DNA from: DSYU01 sp963827605
GTDB taxonomy: Bacteria; Chloroflexota; Anaerolineae; Anaerolineales; Anaerolineaceae
Length of the DNA: 64,000 nucleotides
Assembly: GCA_963827605.1 (NCBI GenBank)
Contig: CAWHBK010000001.1
Coordinates: 372,001 to 436,000 of the forward strand
Direction of reading: 5' to 3'
Part shown: piece after piece, positions 1 to 8,899 of the stretch
How positions within the stretch are numbered: position 1 is the first letter of the stretch
How the letters are laid out: each line of letters opens with the position of its first letter
Translations under genes and position numbers: made by a program
Notes under the pieces: model-generated
Told to the model about the DNA's origin: nothing
The model's input: only the letters and a program-made list of their open reading frames with translations
Database searches by the model: none

Positions 1-2
1 AT

Positions 3-899
3 TGGGTCACCCAGGCCACCCCACCCGAAGGAAGCACGGATTACCCCATGCTGTTAATTGATTTGCCACGCAGAGGCCTGTACCGTCAAATGGCCTGGAC
101 GGCCAACAACCTGAATCGCGGGTACTACCTCTGGCGCGTGGACGGCATTGGCAGCTGGCTCTTGCAGGATGGGAGTATTATCCCAGCCAATCCCACCATT
201 AATGCCGGTACGGCTGGCATTCAGAATTTATTCAGCAACCTGCTTGGCAAAAATGACTGGGACGCAGCTGTGGGCGAAAAAGGCCTGTTTGCCACCTATG
301 TGCAGCTCTTTGGCTACCCATTTGACTTCGCGGTGGAACCCCTTTTGCCGCCCAATCTGCAACAGCCTGCCATGCAGCTGCCATTCGAGCCTGAGGCAGT
401 CTGGGCCTTCACTGGCGGACCGCACGGCGGATGGGGCAGTGGTTCCGCCTGGGCAGCCATCGACTTTGCCCCAGCCGAAACACGCGGCTGCGTGCAAAGC
501 GATGCCTGGGAAGCCGCCGTCGCCGATGGCATGATTGTTCGCTCAGACCTGGGGGCCGTGGTCCAGGATATGGACGGCGATGGGCTGGAACAAACCGGCT
601 GGACCGTGCTGTATATGCATGTTGAAACCCGCGACCGTATCCAAGCCGGTACGCGCGTGAAAGCCGGCGACCGCATTGGGCACCCTTCCTGTGAAGGAGG
701 CGTGTCAAATGGTTCTCATTTGCACCTGGCTCGGCGGTATAATGGGGAATGGATCCCCGCCGATGGACCGCTCCCCTTTGATTTGGAAGGCTGGCATTCA
801 AAAGGCGACGGTATCGAATATAACGGTTTCCTGGTAAAAGATGGAGTAACGGTTGAAGCCATGGAAGGACGCCATCCTGAAAACGAGATCGGCCGCTAA
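3..899 (+). CDS. M23-type metallopeptidase, paralogue 1, cut off by the left window edge
   Basis: The reading frame is open from base 3 and lines up with the middle of the two paralogues downstream, so the N-terminus (signal peptide and probably LysM) lies outside the window. The visible part has a helical linker region (GYYLWR-like, about residue 40) and then a LytM/M23 peptidase domain. Candidate zinc ligands are the His of GGPHGGWG, the Asp of AIDFAP and the HxH of SHLHLARRYNGEW. Family knowledge says such enzymes cut peptidoglycan cross-links outside the membrane. A DMDGDG acidic loop sits between the Asp ligand and the HxH motif. The stop lies inside the next gene, a 47-base overlap that suggests translational coupling. 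The M23 assignment is firm; activity is inferred. Confidence 0.82.
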   Translation, partial: WVTQATPPEGSTDYPMLLIDLPRRGLYRQMAWTANNLNRGYYLWRVDGIGSWLLQDGSIIPANPTINAGTAGIQNLFSNLLGKNDWDAAVGEKGLFATYVQLFGYPFDFAVEPLLPPNLQQPAMQLPFEPEAVWAFTGGPHGGWGSGSAWAAIDFAPAETRGCVQSDAWEAAVADGMIVRSDLGAVVQDMDGDGLEQTGWTVLYMHVETRDRIQAGTRVKAGDRIGHPSCEGGVSNGSHLHLARRYNGEWIPADGPLPFDLEGWHSKGDGIEYNGFLVKDGVTVEAMEGRHPENEIGR

Positions 900-2496
900 C
901 ACCTCATTTACTGGCAATTTCAGCAAGCGCGCCGCGGTGGTGATCGTTCTACTGACCTGGTGGCTGGCGCCATTAGCCTGCTCGCGCAACCTCGTTTCTC
1001 CGGCGCAGATGACCGCCACTGCCAACGTCTCGGCTTCCAGCCAGATCGTTTCTGCCGCGCAGCAGCCCCTGGTCACCATCACTTCGGTCGGAGCCGTAGG
1101 GCAGGCACAACCCGTTGCCCCCACCCCCAGGCCGTCCGCTACCAGCACGAAAATTGCCGCTACCCCAACCAAACGCACCACCCAGGATCCGCTGATCCTG
1201 TATTACACCCAGGCGGGCGATACGCTAAAGGCTATCGCTGCCCGTTTCAACGTGCTGCCGGAGGAAATCACCTCCCCGGAAACGATCAAAACCGAAGGGC
1301 TGTTTGACCCCGGTGTGCTGCTGCTTATCCCGCCCCGTCTTGGCGAAACCAGCTCCTCGACCCCGCTTATCCCAGACAGTGAAATTGTTTTTTCTCCCTC
1401 GGCGCTAGATTTCGATATCAAAGCCTTCGCGGATGAGGCGGGTGGAAAACTGGGCAAAGACTACAAAGAGTGGCGCACGGACGGCTGGTATGACGGCGCG
1501 GGTGTGATTCAACGCGTGGCGATCGAAAACTCGATCAACCCGCGCCTGCTGCTGGTGATCCTGGAACGGCAAAGCCATTGGGTGTACGGTCAGCCGCAAT
1601 CCCTGGCGGAAACGGATTTCCCGATTGGCTGGTTAAAAGCCGAAAACGAGAAGAAAGGGTTGTACTACCAGCTAAGTTGGGCCGTACAGCAGCTCAACAT
1701 CGGCTATTACAGCTGGCGGGATGGTTCCTTAACCACTCTGATTTTCCCAGACAAACAAGAGCTCCGCCTGGCGCCGGACTTGAATGCTGGCACCGTGGCC
1801 CTGCTATACCTGTTCTCCCGGCTTTATACGCAGCCCGAATGGGCTGGCATACTTTACGGACCGGATGGATTTATGACGCAGTACGAAAATATGTTTGGCA
1901 GTCCCTGGCTGCGGGCGCAGTCCGTTGAACCGCTCTTCCCGGCCACGCTGACCCAGCCGCCGCTAGAACTGCCTTTCGCCTCCGGGCACATCTGGAGCCT
2001 GACCGGCGGTCCGCATTCCGCCTGGGGCCCCGATGGCGCCAACGCCGCCCTGGATTTTGCTCCTGGCTCCAACGCGCACGGCTGCTATGAATCAACCGAT
2101 TGGGCGACGGCGGTTGCCGCCGGCCTGGTAGTCCGCTCCGAAAACGCGCAGGTGGTTCTCGACCTGGACGGCGATGGACATGAACAGACCGGTTGGGCCA
2201 TCCTGTATATGCATATTGACACCAAAGACCGCGCCCCGGTAGGCACCTGGTTAAGCTTGAATGACAACATCGGCCACCCTTCTTGCGAGGGAGGCGTTTC
2301 CACCGGCACACACGTGCACATCACCCGGAAGTACAACGGTGAATGGATCCTGGCGGATGGCCCCATGCCGTTTGTATTAAGCGGCTACCGGGCACATGCT
2401 GGTTCCGGACTGTACAAAGGTACCCTGACCAAAGGCGACCAAACCATCTACGCCTCTGACGTTGGCTCTTACGAATCCCGCGTAATTCGTCCCTGA
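853..2496 (+). CDS. LysM-M23 peptidoglycan peptidase lipoprotein, paralogue 2
   Basis: About 547 residues starting at TTG. The start is supported by a signal peptide ending in the lipobox APLAC (Cys near residue 43), so the protein should be lipid-anchored outside the membrane. A Thr/Pro/Ala-rich linker leads to one LysM domain (YYTQAGDTLKAIAARF, about residues 116-160), then a helical middle region shared by all three paralogues, then the C-terminal M23 domain. Candidate zinc ligands are His in GGPHSAWG, Asp in ALDFAP and THVHI. LysM binds peptidoglycan glycans and M23 hydrolyses peptide cross-links, so a wall-remodelling enzyme is likely. A DLDGDG acidic loop precedes the HxH motif. It overlaps paralogue 1 and is followed about 100 bases later by paralogue 3. 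Confidence 0.85.
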   Translation: MKPWKDAILKTRSAANTSFTGNFSKRAAVVIVLLTWWLAPLACSRNLVSPAQMTATANVSASSQIVSAAQQPLVTITSVGAVGQAQPVAPTPRPSATSTKIAATPTKRTTQDPLILYYTQAGDTLKAIAARFNVLPEEITSPETIKTEGLFDPGVLLLIPPRLGETSSSTPLIPDSEIVFSPSALDFDIKAFADEAGGKLGKDYKEWRTDGWYDGAGVIQRVAIENSINPRLLLVILERQSHWVYGQPQSLAETDFPIGWLKAENEKKGLYYQLSWAVQQLNIGYYSWRDGSLTTLIFPDKQELRLAPDLNAGTVALLYLFSRLYTQPEWAGILYGPDGFMTQYENMFGSPWLRAQSVEPLFPATLTQPPLELPFASGHIWSLTGGPHSAWGPDGANAALDFAPGSNAHGCYESTDWATAVAAGLVVRSENAQVVLDLDGDGHEQTGWAILYMHIDTKDRAPVGTWLSLNDNIGHPSCEGGVSTGTHVHITRKYNGEWILADGPMPFVLSGYRAHAGSGLYKGTLTKGDQTIYASDVGSYESRVIRP

Positions 2497-2614
2497 TACG
2501 CGGAAAGCGCGCTCGCTTGAAGCGGTCATTTCAGGTATAATCCACCATTATCATCGGAAAATCAAGACGATTTAAATTACGCCCCGTTTACCACGGGGCT
2601 TGATACGCGCAGCC

Positions 2615-4183
2615 ATGAAGACAAAGCAACCTCTTTCCTACTCGCCAAACCTGCGGGCGGTCTATCCCCTGTTCGCTTCAGGCAGATCGGGCCGCACATC
2701 CGCAAAGGGCATGCTGCTGTTATCCCTGGTACTGACCCTGCTAATCAGCGCCTGCCTGCCCGAGTCGCCGACCAGCCTGCCCTCGGATGCCACGATCACG
2801 CCCGTTCCAACCAGCACGCTGCCCCTGCCAACACCCCTGGCCACCCGACCGGCCTACCAACCCGGCCAGCTGGTCGATTATACGGCGCAAATTGGCGATA
2901 CCCTGGATGCCCTGGCAAAGCGCTTCAATACCACCGTTCCTGAAATTCGCACCGCCAACCCCATCATCCCGGATTCCGCCACCACCATGCCCACTGGGCT
3001 GCCGATGAAGATCCCCATCTACTACCGGCCGTTGTGGGGCAGCCCGTACCAGATCATCCCCGACAGCCTGTATATCAATGGACCCGCCCAGCGTGACTTT
3101 GACCCGGTGAAATGGGTCGACCAACAGCCAGGCTGGTTGAAAAACTACGTTGCCGCAATGGCAGATCGCAACCGGCGGGGCGGTGAGATTGTACAGTACA
3201 TCTCCACCCTCTACAGCATCAGCCCGCGCCTGCTGCTGGCCCTGATCGAATACCAGACCCATGCCCTCTCCGATCCTAATCCACCAGACCCAGAGGAGCT
3301 TTACCTGCTGGGAAAGGTCAGCTATGATAGCGAGGGCTTGTACCGGCAGTTAGTATGGGCCGCGGACCTGCTGAACGATGGCTATTACAGCTGGCGAACC
3401 GGCAGCCTGCTTTCCTTTGAGCACCACGACGGTCGATTAGAACGCCCGGACCCATGGCAAAACGCGGCCACCGTCACCCTGCAATACTATTATTCCCGCA
3501 TCCTGGACGGAGAAGCATACCAGCGAGCCGTCTCCGGGGCCGGGTTAGAATATACCTACGAGGCATTGTTCGGTGATCCGTGGGCGAACGTTCAACCCCA
3601 CATCCCGGGCAGCCTGGAACAACCCGCCATGCGCCTGCCATTCGAGCCCGGCCCGGCCTGGGCCTTTACCGGCGGGCCGCATAACGCCTATGGCGAACAG
3701 ATCACGCCCCTGGCCGCGCTGGATTTTGCTCCCCCAGCTGTCGCCAGCGGCTGCCAACCCACGGACCAGTGGGCCACCGCGGTGGCGGATGGCGTCATCG
3801 CGCGCAGCGGCCCGGCTGTGGCGGTGCTGGACCTGGATGGGGACGGCGACGAGCGAACCGGTTGGGTGGTTTTTTATCTGCACCTGGCCAGCGGCAGCAA
3901 TCCACCGGTTGGAACACACCTCGCGGCCGGCGATCACATCGGCAGACCTTCTTGTGAGGGCGGGCGGTCAACGGGCACGCACGTCCACATCGCGCGTAAA
4001 TATAATGGAGAATGGATTCTGGCGGAGGGCGCCCTGGCTTTCAATTTGGAAGGTTGGGTTGCGCGAAACGGTTCCGCGCCCTATCAGGGAACGCTAAATC
4101 GCAGCGGGCGCACGATCAACGCCTGTGTCTGCTCAGATTACCTCAGCCAGGTACAATCTGCTGCACCGCTGGCCGGCCCATAA
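2615..4183 (+). CDS. LysM-M23 peptidoglycan peptidase lipoprotein, paralogue 3
   Basis: 522 residues from ATG 2615. A TTG at 2600 or the ATG at 2711 just before the hydrophobic stretch are alternatives; no strong ribosome site decides. The signal peptide ends in lipobox LISAC, followed by a Pro/Thr-rich linker, a LysM domain (DYTAQIGDTLDALAKRF, about residues 87-135), the shared helical middle region and an M23 domain with GGPHNAYG, ALDFAP and THVHIARKYNGEW. The acidic loop here is DLDGDGDE. A TATAAT box at 2536-2541 in the preceding 118-base gap may be a promoter, but the nearest -35-like TTGAAG is only 13 bases upstream, so this is weak. Tandem duplication is the simplest origin of the three genes. 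Confidence 0.85.
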   Translation: MKTKQPLSYSPNLRAVYPLFASGRSGRTSAKGMLLLSLVLTLLISACLPESPTSLPSDATITPVPTSTLPLPTPLATRPAYQPGQLVDYTAQIGDTLDALAKRFNTTVPEIRTANPIIPDSATTMPTGLPMKIPIYYRPLWGSPYQIIPDSLYINGPAQRDFDPVKWVDQQPGWLKNYVAAMADRNRRGGEIVQYISTLYSISPRLLLALIEYQTHALSDPNPPDPEELYLLGKVSYDSEGLYRQLVWAADLLNDGYYSWRTGSLLSFEHHDGRLERPDPWQNAATVTLQYYYSRILDGEAYQRAVSGAGLEYTYEALFGDPWANVQPHIPGSLEQPAMRLPFEPGPAWAFTGGPHNAYGEQITPLAALDFAPPAVASGCQPTDQWATAVADGVIARSGPAVAVLDLDGDGDERTGWVVFYLHLASGSNPPVGTHLAAGDHIGRPSCEGGRSTGTHVHIARKYNGEWILAEGALAFNLEGWVARNGSAPYQGTLNRSGRTINACVCSDYLSQVQSAAPLAGP

Positions 4184-4197
4184 ACCAGGCAGGAATC

Positions 4198-4240
4198 AAA
4201 TGGGATGCGGCAGCGCGAGTCGCGCTGCCGCATCCCATTT
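4198..4240. terminator. Bidirectional terminator, perfect 20-bp palindrome
   Basis: Arms 4198-4217 and 4221-4240 are perfect inverted repeats with a 3-base loop. It lies between the convergent M23 gene (ending 4183) and osmC (ending 4249), so it can stop transcription from both sides. The outer AAAT/ATTT pairs give only a weak T-tract. Confidence 0.85.
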
Positions 4241-4248
4241 GGGTTACC

Positions 4249-4674
4249 TTATTGCGCGGCTGCTTCCAAAACCGTGATTTTGTGTTCGATCGTCGCTACC
4301 TGGCCAAGCATGGCGGAGGCAGGGCAGTATTTGGTCGCCGAAAGCTCAACCGAGCGCTCGACAGCCGCCCGGTCCACTTGATGGCCGGTGACAACAAACT
4401 CCAGCACAATATGAGTGAAAATCCGCGGATGCTCCGTTGCCCGTTCAGCCTGAGCATGCACTTCAAAGCTGGTGACCTCCTGGCGTTTCTTATTTAAAAT
4501 CGAGATCACATCCATCGCAGTGCAGCCTGCCAGGCCAAGCAGGATCAGCTCCATCGGACTAAAGCCATTATCCTCTCCCCCCGACGCCGGCGATGTATCC
4601 AGCGGAACCGTGAACTCCTTTGAAGACGAGCCTTCAAAGACCATCTTGCCATTCCAGATTGCTTTCACTTCCAT
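4249..4674 (-). CDS. OsmC/Ohr-family peroxiredoxin-like protein
   Basis: 141 residues from ATG 4674, which has a good ribosome site (GGGAGGTG, 8 bases upstream); longer upstream frames lack one. OsmC family members reduce organic hydroperoxides with a peroxidatic and a resolving cysteine. Both are present: Cys51 in LAGCTAMD and Cys117 in KYCPASAM, and the length is typical. It is the second gene of a pair with the two-domain thiol oxidoreductase 63 bases upstream, a plausible reductant source. The specific subtype (OsmC versus YhfA-like) cannot be decided by eye. Confidence 0.88.
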   Translation of the reverse strand: MEVKAIWNGKMVFEGSSSKEFTVPLDTSPASGGEDNGFSPMELILLGLAGCTAMDVISILNKKRQEVTSFEVHAQAERATEHPRIFTHIVLEFVVTGHQVDRAAVERSVELSATKYCPASAMLGQVATIEHKITVLEAAAQ

Positions 4675-4737
4675 GGTCAACACCTCCCTGTACTGGGATT
4701 TATCCCTCGGGCAGGCGCCACGCGGATACACCCAAGC

Positions 4738-5421
4738 TTATTGTACGATAGATTTCTCCAGCGCTGAGCGGATTTCCGCTACCAGGTGCTGCTCTGGAGC
4801 AGATCCGATAATCGTTCCGGCGCCCATATTAATGGTAGTTTGGGGCACTCCCGAAACGGCGAAGCGGTCAGCTAACGCAGGAAATTCCATCGCCTCCACC
4901 ATCTCCGCTTCTACAAACGGGCTTTCCAAGGCAAACTGGTGCGCCAGTACCACGGAGCGCGGGCAATACGGGCAGGTAGGGGTCACAAACACCTGTAAAT
5001 GAACGGGCTGGCTTAATTCCTTCAAGAACTGGCGCGTCTCAGGGCTCAGGTTCGAGTCGCGCCGCGCAACCAGGATTACATCGTTGATCAACGAGGAAAA
5101 CTCGTGCCCGGCCGGAATACCTTTGTAGCGGATGCCGTAATCGAGGATCTGTTCGCCTTCCTGCCCGGCCAGAACAAACGCCGGGGCTCCATCCACTTTA
5201 TACTGCTTGGCCAGCCCGGCGTCTTCTTCAATGTCATATACCTGTAAATGCACCTGATCTGAAAGGGCGCTTACTTCTTCCAATAATTCCTGGGTATCCG
5301 CACAGTACGCGCAGCGCTCAGCATCCCGGCTGCCAAAAAATAGAATCGCTACCAGGTTCGGGAGTTCTCCAAACGCTTCCCGCACCTGGTTCTTGATATT
5401 ATCATCCAATAAATTCGCCAT
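4738..5421 (-). CDS. Protein disulfide oxidoreductase, tandem glutaredoxin-like domains
   Basis: 227 residues from ATG 5421 (ribosome site AGGAGCG). Two thioredoxin/glutaredoxin folds lie in tandem, each with its own redox centre: Cys37-Ala-Tyr-Cys40 and Cys150-Pro-Tyr-Cys153. A cis-Pro follows each (DGAPAF, SGVPQT). This layout is typical of the PDO/Grx-like family of archaea and thermophilic bacteria, which handles thiol-disulfide exchange in the cytoplasm. There is no signal peptide. It is transcribed just ahead of osmC, so it may recycle that peroxidase (inference). An NrdH-like or alkyl hydroperoxide reductase partner role is also possible. Confidence 0.85.
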   Translation of the reverse strand: MANLLDDNIKNQVREAFGELPNLVAILFFGSRDAERCAYCADTQELLEEVSALSDQVHLQVYDIEEDAGLAKQYKVDGAPAFVLAGQEGEQILDYGIRYKGIPAGHEFSSLINDVILVARRDSNLSPETRQFLKELSQPVHLQVFVTPTCPYCPRSVVLAHQFALESPFVEAEMVEAMEFPALADRFAVSGVPQTTINMGAGTIIGSAPEQHLVAEIRSALEKSIVQ

Positions 5422-5546
5422 TATCGCTCCTGAAAAGCCCAATAAACCCAACAATAGTCGTCCGTCTAGACCCGCATCCGCCTGGGGACGCGTTATCTAT
5501 TAGACGCAGCATAGTAGAAAAAGTTACATGTAGGGTCTGGGGAATG

Positions 5547-5897
5547 TTATTTGAGGTAATCTTCCAGGTTCAGGCGAAGATATAAGCGCTCACGCACATC
5601 ATCGGGTAGGTGCGTTTCCTCACCCGTCTCTTGATACAGCTCGATAGTTTTTTTCATCGTATCCACCACCACGCGGCAGCGCTTACAGTCTTTCATGTGT
5701 TGTTCCAACTCGGCGCACAGCTCGCCGCTCAGTGCGCCATCCACGTATTCCCCTAAGGTAGAAAGAAGCTGCCGGCAGCTTTCGTGATCGTCACATTCAT
5801 CCAGGTTGTGAAGGTGTGTTTCGTGCCCCTGCATATGTTGTTCATTTGACTGAACGGGTTCCTCCATTGCCATTTTCTTTCGCGTTTGCTTGCTCAT
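5547..5897 (-). CDS. Zinc-finger anti-sigma factor with His-rich N-terminus
   Basis: 116 residues. The core is a zf-HC2/ZAS anti-sigma domain: Cys in HESCRQLLS, the sequence LGEYVDGALSG, and the zinc motif HMKDCKRC. Such proteins bind and silence the ECF sigma factor encoded just upstream, releasing it on a redox or metal signal. There is no transmembrane helix, so it should be a soluble anti-sigma like RsrA. The start ATG overlaps the sigma stop as ATGA, a tight coupling. Residues about 19-38 are unusually rich in His (HMQGHETHLHNLDECDDH), which may add a metal-binding site. Confidence 0.85.
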   Translation of the reverse strand: MSKQTRKKMAMEEPVQSNEQHMQGHETHLHNLDECDDHESCRQLLSTLGEYVDGALSGELCAELEQHMKDCKRCRVVVDTMKKTIELYQETGEETHLPDDVRERLYLRLNLEDYLK

Positions 5898-6539
5898 TTG
5901 TCAGCCCTTTCCACATCCGGCTTCTCGGATAACCGTTCGGCATAGTATACCGACAACGCCTCGCGCAGCTTCAATCGCGCGCGCAGCAGGCGGGTCTTGA
6001 CGGTGGCTTCCGTCAGGCCAAGCGTATCGGCAGTTTCTTTCACGGATAATCCTTCAATGTCCCGCAGGACAAACACCGCTCTCAGCGCCGGCGTTAGCTG
6101 CTGGATGGCTTCGTCCAGAAAACCGGCGCGCTTCTGCATTCAGCAGCTCACCCTCTGGCAGGCAGCACCAATCGACAATCTCGACCGGCTCGGTTTCGCT
6201 TTCTCCATCATCCTTCTCGTCATCAATGGAAACAGCATCCGGCTTGCGCTTGCGCACCAGCATCAATGCTTCATTGACCGCAATGCGATATAACCAGGTC
6301 GAAAGACTGGAGCGCCCTTCGAATGTTGGCAGCGAACGCAGCGCCTTGATAAAGGTCTCCTGAAGAACATCCTCGGCGTCCTGCGGATCATTCAAGATTT
6401 TCAATGCCAGCCGGTAAATCCGGTCGGAATAAGCCTCCACCAGGCGGGCAAATTCCGCCCGGTCCCCGGCCTGCAAAGCGGACAGCGAAAACGCTGGCCG
6501 CGACGGCGCAGGATCCTGATTCTGAAGGTTCTTCTTCAT
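5894..6539 (-). CDS. ECF RNA polymerase sigma factor, one frameshift
   Basis: About 215 residues when the break near 6135 is repaired. The N-terminal part carries region 2 (EFARLVEAYSDRIYRLALKI, DAEDVLQETFIKAL, STWLYRIAVNEAL). The C-terminal part, in the next frame, carries region 4 (LTPALRAVFVLRDIEGLS, TEATVKTRLLRARLKLREAL). The junction NAE/QKRAGFLDEAI is restored by dropping one base. Sigma factors of this kind recruit RNA polymerase to stress promoters. The neighbour encoding its anti-sigma overlaps by 4 bases. The frame change occurs between two well-conserved regions, so a sequence error is more likely than decay. Confidence 0.82.
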
Positions 6540-6570
6540 TAGATGACGTCCCGAACAAAAAGGTTACATT

Positions 6571-7617
6571 TCAAGAAAGCGGCCAGGTGGGCATCACATC
6601 CAGGTTGAGCGGATCCTGCTGCCCAAGTGCGAACCGGAAGTACCCGGCCGCCGCAATCATGGCGGCGTTATCGGTACACAGGGAAAGCGCCGGGATATGC
6701 ACCGGGAACTCTTTCTGACCCAAGAAAGCTTCTCTCAGGGCACGGTTGGCCGAGACGCCCCCGGCTACCAGGATTTCTTTGGCCTTGAAAGCGCGCGCAG
6801 CCGCCAGAGTCTTGCTAACCAGCACATCCACCACGGCGGTTTGGAAACTGGCTGCCAGATCCTCTACCGGCAGCGGGCGGCGGTTGGCTTCCATCTCACG
6901 CACAACGCGCAGTACAGCCGTCTTCAGACCGCTAAACGAGAAATTCCAGGTACCTTCCAGGCGCGCGCGGGGGAAGTTAAAGGCCTGCGGATTGCCGTTC
7001 AAGGCCGCCTTCTGTATGGAAGGCCCGCCCGGGTATGACAGCCCTAACAGGCGTGCGACTTTATCAAATGCCTCACCGGCCGCATCGTCCAGGGTGCTGC
7101 CCAGGCGCTGATACGTCAGGTGGTCGGACATCAGATTCAGTTCGCTGTGCCCACCGGAGACCAGCAGCGCCAGCAATGGGAACTGCGGCTCCGGAGGGGG
7201 TTCCGCCGCATCCGCGGGGTACACCCAGGCCGAATAAATGTGCCCTTCCAGGTGATTGACCCCAATCAGCGGCAGGTTCCCGGCCAGCGCCAGTCCCTTG
7301 GCAGTATTCATCCCCACCACCAGCGACCCGGCCAACCCTGGCCCGCGCGTGACAGCGATAGCATCCAGGTCCGACAGGCTCATATGCGCCTGCTGCAGCG
7401 CCTGTTCCACCACCGCGTAGATGGTGCGGATATGCTGGCGCGAAGCCACCTCGGGGAATACCCCGCCGTATGGCGCATGCAAGTCGATCTGAGATGCGAC
7501 CACACTCGAGAGCAGCGCGCGCCCATTCTCAATGACCGCCGCGGCTGTCTCGTCGCAAGAGCTTTCTATGCCCAGAATGCGGGCCGAAGGAAGGGGTAAC
7601 CTTTCTTCTCGTTCCAT
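6571..7617 (-). CDS. tsaD: tRNA N6-threonylcarbamoyladenosine transferase TsaD
   Basis: 348 residues, normal for the Kae1/YgjD family. TsaD transfers threonylcarbamoyl from TC-AMP to A37 of ANN-decoding tRNAs, with TsaB, TsaE and TsaC. Diagnostic motifs are present: GIESSCDETA at residues 16-25, the metal-binding His122 and His126 in NHLEGH, the nucleotide-binding stretch SGGHSEL, SYPGGPSI, and the C-terminal CTDNAAMIA with a metal Asp. It is intact. It sits 31 bases upstream of the sigma gene on the same strand and just downstream of the M24 peptidase gene. The partner genes are not in the window. Confidence 0.95.
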   Translation of the reverse strand: MEREERLPLPSARILGIESSCDETAAAVIENGRALLSSVVASQIDLHAPYGGVFPEVASRQHIRTIYAVVEQALQQAHMSLSDLDAIAVTRGPGLAGSLVVGMNTAKGLALAGNLPLIGVNHLEGHIYSAWVYPADAAEPPPEPQFPLLALLVSGGHSELNLMSDHLTYQRLGSTLDDAAGEAFDKVARLLGLSYPGGPSIQKAALNGNPQAFNFPRARLEGTWNFSFSGLKTAVLRVVREMEANRRPLPVEDLAASFQTAVVDVLVSKTLAAARAFKAKEILVAGGVSANRALREAFLGQKEFPVHIPALSLCTDNAAMIAAAGYFRFALGQQDPLNLDVMPTWPLS

Positions 7618-7622
7618 TTCAC

Positions 7623-8860
7623 CTACTTCCTCATCTTAAGAACCAAATCCAGCGGATATTCCGCCAGTACTTCAATCGTCCCATCCGGACGCACATACAC
7701 TGTATCCTCTAGGCGTACTCCCAACCCGCGTTCCGGGTAATACAGCCCTGGTTCAACCGTGACCACGCTCCCCGGCGCCAGAACGTCTTCTGGCAGCGCG
7801 GTTGAGCCGCTGAACGGGCGCTCGTGCACACGCAGGCCCAATCCGTGCCCCACACTGTGTACGTACCCCTCCTCGGTTTCGGGCTGGTTCAGTACAGTTG
7901 GGTGGCCCATCTCCTCAAACATCTCACAGGTCAGGCGCTGGTATTCGTAAAAACGGGCGCCTGGTTTCATCTCGCGCAGGATGTTGTGGAAAACCGTCTT
8001 CACCTGATCGTAAATACCCTGCACATTATCAGGCGCGTATCCCAGGCACCAGGTGCGGGTAAAGTCGTAAAAATAGCCACCGCCGGCCTCACAAGGGAAA
8101 ATGTCAAACACAATCGGCTGTCCCAGGCGGATCACATCCTCTGGTTCGCCGCTTGAGTGGGGTACGCCGGCATCCTTGCCAATCGCAAAGATGGTGCCTT
8201 CCGGATTCTCCGCACCACGCTCCGACAGCCACAGGTTAATCAGACCTTTAACCTTTCCAATCGTTACCGGCACGCCCTGCGCATCCAGCAACGTTTCGCC
8301 TTCGCCCACCTTCTGGCCGGTAAGGTAATCAGCGACCTTGCCCACCACCTCGGTGGTGATTTTTCCCATGCGGCGGATACGCTCGACTTCGGCCTCATCC
8401 TTGGTGAACATGGCCGCGCCCAGGATTGCCCCACCGGGGTCGCCAACCAGTTGACATCTGGTAAGCGTTTCTGCAGCTCGGTAAAGATGGGGAAGGCCGT
8501 ACTCAGGTCGGCCTGGCCGTAAAGCGCCACCCGCCCGGCGGTAATGCCCAGGTCGGCCAGCATGTGGCAGTAGCGAATGGCCGCGGCCGCCACCCGATTA
8601 CCTTTCGTTTCCTTCAGGTACTCCATAACCGGGTAATTGGCATAACTGCGCGTGGTCAACCCGGTCTTGGCAGCTTCATCGCGTTCCATCGAGGCATGAA
8701 AGAGCACCGCCGGCTCACCGCGTTTCTTGATCAGGTCGGCATACGTCAGGTGACCACCGCCAGTCAGGTAAACCATGGGTGGGTTATGGTCCCCAGGTCC
8801 GATCACCAGCAGCACATCGATATTATTCGCCTGCATGATCGCGTCTATATCACTTTTCAC
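7623..8860 (-). CDS. M24-family aminopeptidase (Xaa-Pro peptidase type), one frameshift
   Basis: About 412 residues when repaired near 8440, where one base seems to be missing: DVNWL then DPGGAILGAAMFTKDEAEV in the next frame. The N-terminal half is the creatinase-like domain. The C-terminal half is the pita-bread metallopeptidase with the expected metal ligands: Asp in VFDIFP, Asp in FYDFTRTW, His in SVGHGLGL, Glu in TVEPGLYY and Glu in VRLEDTV. Such enzymes remove N-terminal residues before proline in the cytoplasm, using two metal ions. The exact substrate is unknown. It lies between selA and tsaD on the same strand. Confidence 0.85.
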
Positions 8861-8899
8861 AGGATACCTCTTCGTTACTGATCGTTATTGAAAAAAGGC

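Noticed and set aside
2517..2541. Promoter TTGAAG / TATAAT before the third M23 gene
   Set aside because: Spacer is only 13 bases, so I do not list it as a promoter although the -10 box is perfect.
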